Origin: Rhizobiaceae bacterium
Lineage (GTDB): Bacteria; Pseudomonadota; Alphaproteobacteria; Rhizobiales; Rhizobiaceae
Direction: 5' to 3'
Assembly: GCA_014238155.1 (NCBI GenBank)
Contig: JABABQ010000032.1
Location: forward strand, 108,074-172,073
DNA length: 64,000 nt
Positions 44,350 to 53,300 of the stretch are shown here, piece after piece. The notes beneath the pieces are model-generated. The model did no database searches and was not told where the DNA came from. It saw only the letters and a list, made by a program, of their open reading frames with translations. How positions within the stretch are numbered: position 1 is the first letter of the stretch; the number at the start of each line of letters is the position of its first letter. The position numbers were made by a program, and so were the translations under genes.

Positions 44350-47300
44350 TCAACCTTGTTGATCATGCAGATTGATAGATCCTCGGATATCGCCCAAATT
44401 CAATTCGGGTGGTTGCGAATCGGTTGTTTCAGAATCTTCAGGCTCACGTTCGGCCACAGGCAGATCATCTGGGCTGTTTTCGACGTCAATTACTGCACCT
44501 GAGGTAACATCGATCACCACATGCTTGTTGAGCTCGTTACCGGTATCCAGAATGATCGCAACCTGCAGTGAAATTTCGCTGATATCCTGTGGTGGGGTCG
44601 CAGAGATAAAGCCTTCGCGTACCAACTTCATCCAATCCGGCAATTGCTCGCTGCCATCATAGAAAAATGTTGTTGTGACAGTTCGTCCATCCCGCTGTGG
44701 ATCAAGCTGGTTATCCAATTCGATATACAGAGCGCCCTGACGGTTTTCTGCCTGAATGGTTAGCCGCTGCAGACGTTCGTCCCTGTGAACATCACCTTCA
44801 AGTATTATGCCATCGGTCAGGGCCATGTAGCCAAATGTTCCGGCAACACTCCAATCACCGTTGCCTTGGTGCCCCGAGTCTCGCAGCCAATCGGTCGAGT
44901 TCGCCATGCGATCCATGGCGTCTACCTGATCGGGAATGCCCGCGTCGGATCCAGACAAAGTGGCTTCCTGCAACGGCTCAATGCCCTCGATAGTAGACAG
45001 GATGATGCCCGTGGAGCGATCGAGGCTGGTCGTGCCGTTAAGTTCGGCAATATCGTCGATCACGGTGGTCAGGGGATCGTTGATTTGGTCGTCCTGAGTT
45101 TCGTCAATTGGTTCAAATTCTATCAGATCGTCAAACGTGGCGAATGGCGATTCCACTTCGATCAACGAATCATTGATGACCAATATATTGAATTGAACCT
45201 GAGCAGTTCCTCCTTGCCCGTCATCCGCTGTAATATTGATCAAATTTGTCATTTGGGCACTGGCACCAGCAGCGACAACGCCAGAAATGCGTGCAAGGAT
45301 TGGATCGAAACTGACACCGGCGGGCAATCCAGTCACCGACAAGGTGATCAAATCACTGTCGAGGCCACCATCAACAAACAAAGTGCCAACATCAATATCG
45401 ACCAATTCCGTCTCGCGCACGCGAATATCGTCGATGGAAGCTGTGGCAACCGGAGCGACATTGCGTGGATCGATGGTCATGTCGACAGATGCGACACCAC
45501 CATCGCCATCATCGGCACTTACTGTGACAACAAATGCACCACCCAGGGAGGCGTCCGGCGGAACAGTTCCGCTGATCACACCGCTAACTGGGTCAATTCC
45601 AGCCCAGGTCGGCAAACCAGTGGCCGTATAGGTGATGGCGTCATTGTCGGCGTCGCTAAACTGAGCAGACATGTCCAGATTGAGAGCCTCACCCTCATTA
45701 ATTGCAACTGTCTGGTCGGCAGCAGCCACCGGCGCAATATTAAGCACAGAGATGCTGAACCCGGTGAATACGACCGAACTTACACCGTCATCGACCGAAA
45801 CACTTATCACATAGGGGCCGGTTTGAGAGGCGGATGAGTCAAGCGCGCCACTGATCACACCGCTGCCAGAATCAATGGTAATGCCGGTCGGCAGGCCACT
45901 GGCACTATAGACCAGCGCATCACCGTCGGGATCATCAAAGAACCCGGCCATCGGCAGACTAATAATGTCACTGTCGTTAAACGTTACATCGGGCGGTGTG
46001 GTGACAAGGGTTATCGGATCATCCACGGCGGTTACATCGAAAGTAACATTGGCGGTTGCTGTCGTCTGGCCATCATGGATGACGTAACTGACAATGGCTG
46101 GCCCGTTGAAATCGGCGTTGGGCACATATTCAAGCGTGCGGCCATCTGCCCCCAATGTGATTGTACCACTGGCAATAGTAACGCTGCCTGTGGGCATAAT
46201 GGACTGGCCATCGATCAATTGGATCAACAGAGTATCACCTTCAACATCGCTATCATTTGCCAATACCGGATCAAAGAAAACAAATGCGTCTTCAACCAGT
46301 ACAACTGGCCCATCATCCACCGCAACGGGTGCATCATTGACCGGTTGGACATCAAGGTTGATTGCTGCAGTGTCGGTCAGCACTCCATCGCTGATTGTGT
46401 AGGAGAATGCGACCGGCCCAAAATAGTTAAGTGGTGGAGCATAGGTCAAAGTGGTGCCGTCAGGAGCCAGATCAACACGCCCGAGGCCAAGATTAACAAA
46501 ACCACCAGGTGCCACCGCATTGCCGTCGATTTGTGTAATCGTCAACGTATCGCCTTCGAAGTCAAAATCGTTGCTCGCTACAGGATTGAACGTGGCCGGA
46601 ACGTCTTCGGTTACAACAATTGCGACGGGGACGCCGTCATCAACCGCCATTGGAGCATCATTGACTGGGGTGACGGCAATTGTCGTCGCCGTCACGATGG
46701 AATCATCTTCGCCGTCATTGACAACAAATTCGATATTGCGATTTACAGTACTGGGATCCTCAGATGTCGAGAAATATGTCAAAGCCCGAAATGCGATTTG
46801 ATAATCGGCTAGTGATGCGATTCCGCTCAGGGATATGGTAATCGATCCGGGAACGGTCAGTGCGGTGGACGGTACAATGCTCGCAGTGATCGAACCCGGT
46901 AATGGGCCGGCCTGCAGCAGGTCTCCGACCTGGCCATTGGTCAAAGTTACGGTGGCGGACGCTGCAGTGACGTTATCTTCGTCGGTGATCGACACATCGC
47001 CATCGACGATAGAGATGGCAGCAGCGTTTTCGGTGTAGGCAGTTGTGAAGCCGCTGCCGGCAGCGCTGAAATCCAGATCAACTATCGGCGCGTCATTGAG
47101 AATCAGAATATTGAGATTGACAGTCGTAGTGTCGGTCGCACCGCTGGGGTCCATGGCCGTGTAGGTAAAAGAAGCCGTACCTGAATAGGCAGGTGTTGGG
47201 GTAAACACCACATTGCCACCCCCATCAAGAATAACACTGCCGTTTACCGCTGCCTGCACAGAATTGATGATCAATGTATCGCCGTCGGCGTCACTGTCAT

Positions 47301-50300
47301 TTGCCAGCAATGTCGCCTGAGGCAGGGTGAATACTTCATCTTCATTGAACGAGAATGTGCCATCAGGAAGAGCAACTGGAATGTCGTTGACCGGCATCAC
47401 ATTAATTGTTGTCAGGCTGGCAACGGAATCATTCAGGCCATCGCTGGCAATCACAGAGATTGTGCGCACAGCGGCTCCGGGACTGTCTGAAAAGGATTCA
47501 AACGTTATCGCCTGCAAGGCTGTTTGATAGTCAATTGCATTTGCACTGCCGGTCAACTGAACGTTGATTGAACCCGCGACCGCCAGACCTGTTGCCGGCG
47601 TCACCACCGCACTAATGCCTGCTGGCAAGCCACTTACATTGAGAAAGTCGCCCGCCTGACCATTGGTTAAATTCAGAGTGACGCCTGTATAATTTGTTCC
47701 ATCTACATCGGAAATGAACACGCTTGGATCAACCACGCCGATTGCTGCAGCATTCTCGATGTAAGATGTTACATAGGTCGTTCCAGCCGCTCCGGCGTCA
47801 AGATCGACTGCGGGTGCATCATTAACCGCGGTAATAATCAAAGAGACAGTGGTTGTATCAGTTCCACCATTGCCGTCGTCAACTGTATAGTCAAAGGAGG
47901 CCGGGCCGAAATAATCCAAGTTGGGTATGAAAGTAACACTGCCACCTGCCAGTGACACTGTCCCGTTGACGGCAGTGTGGACCGACTGGACCGACAGGCT
48001 GTCATTTTCGATGTCGCTGTCATTGGCTAACAGCAACGCTTCACCAATCACAAAATTCGTGTCTTCGTTAAACGTATAAGCACCATCGGCGCCCGCCACC
48101 GGATCATCGTTGACGGGTGTCACAGCAATTGTGGAACTGGCGACTGTCGAAGTGGAAACACCATCACTGACCGTGATATCGATACTACGCACCACGTTGC
48201 CGGGATCGTCAGATATCGAAATATAGGTGATTGCCAGTAACGCGGTTTCATAATCAGCAAGAGTAGCGCCGCCAGAAAGAGTTACGGTCACGGTACCTGC
48301 CGATGTCAGCGCTCCTGATGGGCTGATGCTTGACAGAATTCCGCCCGGCAATGCGCCAACCAGCATCTGGTCGCCCGTTTGACCATTGGTCAGTGTGATC
48401 GAAGCACCGGTCAGGCTGGTATGGTCTACATCTGTGATCTGAATGCTCGGATCAACAATGGCGACTGCTGAGGCATTTTCCACGAAAGCCGTTGAATAAC
48501 CCGAACCGCCAACACTTGTGTCCAGATCTACCACTGAGGGGTCGTTGACGGGATTGATCGTCAGATTGACCGTTGCTGTATCCTGAGCACCGTTGCCATC
48601 GTCTATTGTGTAGGTGAACGATGCCGGGCCAAAGAAATTTGCCGACGGCGTGAAGGTGATTGTACTGTCCCCATTCAAAATCACGGTCCCGTTGACCGGA
48701 GATTGGACCGACGTGATGGTCATCACGTCCAGATCGGGATCATTATCATTGCTCAGCAATTCCGCGGGCAAAATTATCCGTGGCGTATCTTCATTCAGCG
48801 TCAATGCATTATCGACTGCAACCGGTGCGTCGTTGACCGCAATTGCTGTCACTGTCGTTGTGCCGACATTGGAATCATCAATGCCGTCATTTACGGAGAT
48901 GGACAATATTCTGGGAATTGTGGACAGGGCATCGGTCAGCGACCGGTAGGTCACAAGTTTCAGCGCGGCTTCATACTCTGCCAGCGAAGCCGTCCCACTC
49001 AATGTCACTGTGATCGACCCCGTACTGGTCAATGCAGTGGCGGGCACGACTGTTGCAGTGATCCCGGCGGGCATCGATCCATGTTCCAGTATGTCGCCAA
49101 TCTGACCATTGGTTAGAACGACGCTGGCGCTGTTCAGGTTGGCATGATCAACGTCCTGCAACACCAGACTTGCCGACACGATATCAGTTGCCGGATCATT
49201 TTCCGTGTAGGTAAAGGCGTAATTGCCATCACCGCTGCCGGTATCCAAAGTAATGACCGGTTGGTCATTCACGGACGTGACCATCAAATTTACGATTTCG
49301 GTGCGTGTACCTCCCGCACCATCGTCAACCGTATAGGTAAAAGATGCCGGTCCGAAATAATTTGAGTTGGAGGTGAATACAAAATCGCCAAAACCATCGG
49401 TGATGATCGAACCGTTTACCGGACTCTGCACCGAAGTGATGGTCAAAACGTCGCCATCCTTGTCAGAATCATTTGCCAGTAAAGTTGCCGGGGCGATGGT
49501 GATGGAGGTGTCTTCGTCGAATGTGAAGAGCCCATCGTCAAGCGTGTCGGGGATATCATTGACGCGCTGAACATCTATTGTTGCACTTGCAATTAGAGAC
49601 GTCGCCAATCCATCTGTTGCTGATACCGTGACGGTTCGGGTCGAAGTTTCTGGCAGATCCGACAGGTTCAAGAACCCAACCGATCGCAGGGCAGTTTCAT
49701 AATCTGCGACACTGGCTGTGCCGAAAAATTGGATTGTAACGGTTGAGGGTGCAGTTAGACCCGTTGCCGCTTCTGCCGGAACCAGGGTGGCCGTGATTCC
49801 AGCTGGCAATGCGCCGAAAGTGAATACGTCATCAATCTGACCGCCGGTCATCACCACGTCAGCGCCCGTCAGATTGGCATGATCCACGTCGATCAGAGTA
49901 CCAGTCAGCAGGAACATGGAGGTCGACGGGTCGTTTTCAACATAGATGATTGCATTGTCGATGCCTGGTTGAAGACCATTCAAGTCGACCCGTGGTGCGT
50001 CATTGACCGGTGTGACATTGATATGAACCGTTCCTGTATCCTGTCCCCCTTCACCGTCATCAAGCGTATAAGTGAAAAATGTCAGGCCGGTAAAGTCGGC
50101 ATTCGGGGTAAAGGTAATGTTTCCAAAACCATCCAGCACTGCGTTTCCGTTGGCCCCGCCATTCACCGCAATGATGTCGAGTGGATTGAGATCGACATCG
50201 CTGTCGTTCAACATCAGTTCTGCCGTTGTGATCATGATCGATGCATCTTCAACGACATCGTAAGGTGTCGGGATGCCATCAGCGCCAGCAACCGGTGCAA

Positions 50301-53300
50301 CATTGTTGCCGACCACATAAATTTCGGTTACAGCGGCGGCCCCAGGGCCATCGTCATCAGTTGCGACGAATGTCAGCGTGCGGGTCCCTCTTGTATCGTC
50401 AGCTGAATCGTTTTGATAGGCCAGAGCGCGAATAAAACTCTGAATATCTATGACCGAAAATTCGGGGCCGAAATTATTAGTAATTTGAATGTCATTTGCA
50501 CCGTCATAAATTAACCTGAACAGGGTCCCGCCCTGAGAAACGGTTGTGCTTAGAGCCGTACCATAATCAACGACGACGCCACCAATGCGTATCTTCTCAT
50601 TTCCGGCCTGGACAAATCCTGCAAGCGTAATCGTCAGCAAGCTCAACTCGGTATCGTCGACATCGACGATCACCGCATCCGGTGCCGTTATGCTCATCGT
50701 TGTTTCCAAGGGACCGTAAGTAATACTGAAAGTCGTCGCGGAAGTCGTGCCATCATCTTCCAGGTCAATCACCGCTGTCTGGTTTTCACCGACAATATTG
50801 ACGGTTACGGTGGCTGGCGTCGCTGACTCAGTTCCATAAGCATCGACAACGCGATAGGTGAATGTGTCAACCGCAGGCTCACCATCTGCCAGATAGGCAA
50901 ATGCACCGTTGGGATTGTACGTCAGCGCACCATTGGGATTGACCCCGACAGTGGCCCCGGAGGCAAGTGTAACCGCGGTGCCGCCGGTGATGACAACTCC
51001 GTCCAGTTCAGAAATTTGAAGGGCGTGTCCTTCGGGATCGGAATCCAGACCACCGGGGTTGGTGATCACGTTGATCAAGGCCGTCGACGTTTCAGCTGTT
51101 GTGACACTGTCGTCAACCGCCAGGGGTGCCGAATTGTCGCTGACCGCAATTGTTACACTTGTGTTGTCTACGCCGATTGCCGAATTGAAGGAACTGACAA
51201 TCCGCAAGCCAAAATCTTCAACATCCTCGAAATTCGGGTCGTCGACGATCGGAATATCGATATACAATTCTACACCGACATTGGCCTCACGGGTGAAAAT
51301 GATGGAGTCTCCATCTATAATATTTCCCCCGACATTATGTGAATACTCGTCAGCGATACCGTCAGGACTTTGCAGACCCACCGTCGCACCGGCCCCATTG
51401 TCCCCAACACCATCAAAAATGATGTCACGATAGTTGAAAGTTATCTTGCTACCGGCTTCGTCGAGCACCACCTGAAATGAACCTGTTCCGGCCCCGTCGC
51501 TGGCGTTTTCAATGCCTTCCCACTGAATTACGAATTGACGCTGTCCTTCAATCGCACCAATTGTCTCAACATAAATGTTGCCACCTCCAGCGTTAAGATC
51601 ATCCCAAAATGGTGCGATAACCGGACGTCCTGACAAAGCCGTTCCGTCGAGGCTTGCGTTATTGGCGTCGGCACCCGGGCTACCAAATGTCAGATAGCCA
51701 TTGGAAGACACAAAGACGGAGGAAAATGAGTCCGCATAGAAATCAAAATTGAAACCGATACTGCGTCCGGTAATACCATCATCGCCGAGATTGAGAGCGT
51801 TGCCTGTAGCGGAGATATCGATGAAAGTTCCCGCAGCAGCAACATATTGCGATGAATAATTGGTCGCCGGTGCAGTGTAGGTGATATCTGTACCGTCAAA
51901 GGAAAAATCTGTTTGGCCCAAATTGGCTATGCTGTCATTGATCGCATCAACCAGCGTTGCGTGATCTGCTGCGGTGGTGGTGCCCTCTTCGAGGATGACT
52001 TCGGCACTAATTACGTCTCCTTGGGCAACTCCACCTTCAATTTCGAGCGTAAAACGGGCGTCGCTGCCCTCGACCACGCTGGCAACACTTGATAGCCGCC
52101 AGCGCGGTTCAACCTTCACCGTGACAATGCCGGTATCCGTACTCAGATCAGCGTCTTGGGCTGTGTAGTTGAATTTTACCTCGCCCGCGAAAGAGTTGGA
52201 GGCGTGAAAAACCAGATAGCCAAACGGGCTGAGCTCGACTGTGCCCTCTCCTCCTACCAGAACGACCGGTGTGACCGTATCGATGGCGACGCCATTAATA
52301 TGGGTGACCAGCGGAGCCCCGTCGGGAATAAAATCGTTGTCCAACACGTAGATGCTGACGCTTTCACCGGCAAAAGTTGAAGCCGTATCATCAACCGCCA
52401 CGACTGGGTTATCGGCATCATTAAGTTCAATCGTCAGCCCGACGCCAAAGCGCGTTGCACTCAACAGTTGCACACCATTTTCTGCCGATACTTCGGTGGC
52501 GGTTGCGGAGACGGTCAAATTGTACACAGTATCGACACCGGTAATTGGCGGGCTGAATATCAAACCCGGCAGATCAATAATCCCAAAACTAACGCTGCCG
52601 CCAGTGATTGTCAGAGGTCCACTATCCACGATCATCTGCGCACCGGCTGGTATGCCTGATATTGTAATGTCAGTGATCTCCTCTGACCCGTCGGTGTCAA
52701 ACAGGTCGACAGAAATTGTATCTCCCAAGGGAACATTTTCATCGATGCCGGCAAATGCCTGCTCAACGATTAATATTGGAACGTCGGCAACCGCATCCAC
52801 TCTGAAAGTTACGGTCTGGCTGTCAAAACTCATCGAACCGTCTATTTCGAAATTCTCCGTGACAAAAACAATGTCGATATCTTGGTCAGAGTTTTGAACC
52901 GGCAACACCCTTAATTGGGTTCGATCCCATTCGGTAATGTCAACTTCGAAAAGTCCATCCTCGGCGGTGAACGAAAAAACACCATCGGTCAAAATAACCC
53001 CGTTGGGTATATTCGTGGCCAACACAATTTGTTCTTCCGACGGGTCGTCTGACAAGCTGGATACATCAATCGTGGCTGAGGAAACGTCTTCGTCTGACAG
53101 GTCATCCGGCTGAATGACGGTAAGCGTCACGGCATCGATCACAGGCTGGATATCAAAAGTCGCAAATCCAGATGATGAGTTTATGCCATCGCTGATCGAG
53201 TAGGTAATGGATTCATTGCCACTATAATGCAGCGCTGGAATATAGGTAAAACTGCCATTTGCATTGAGTGTCAGCGAGGCTCCGCTGGGCGTCGTGTGAG

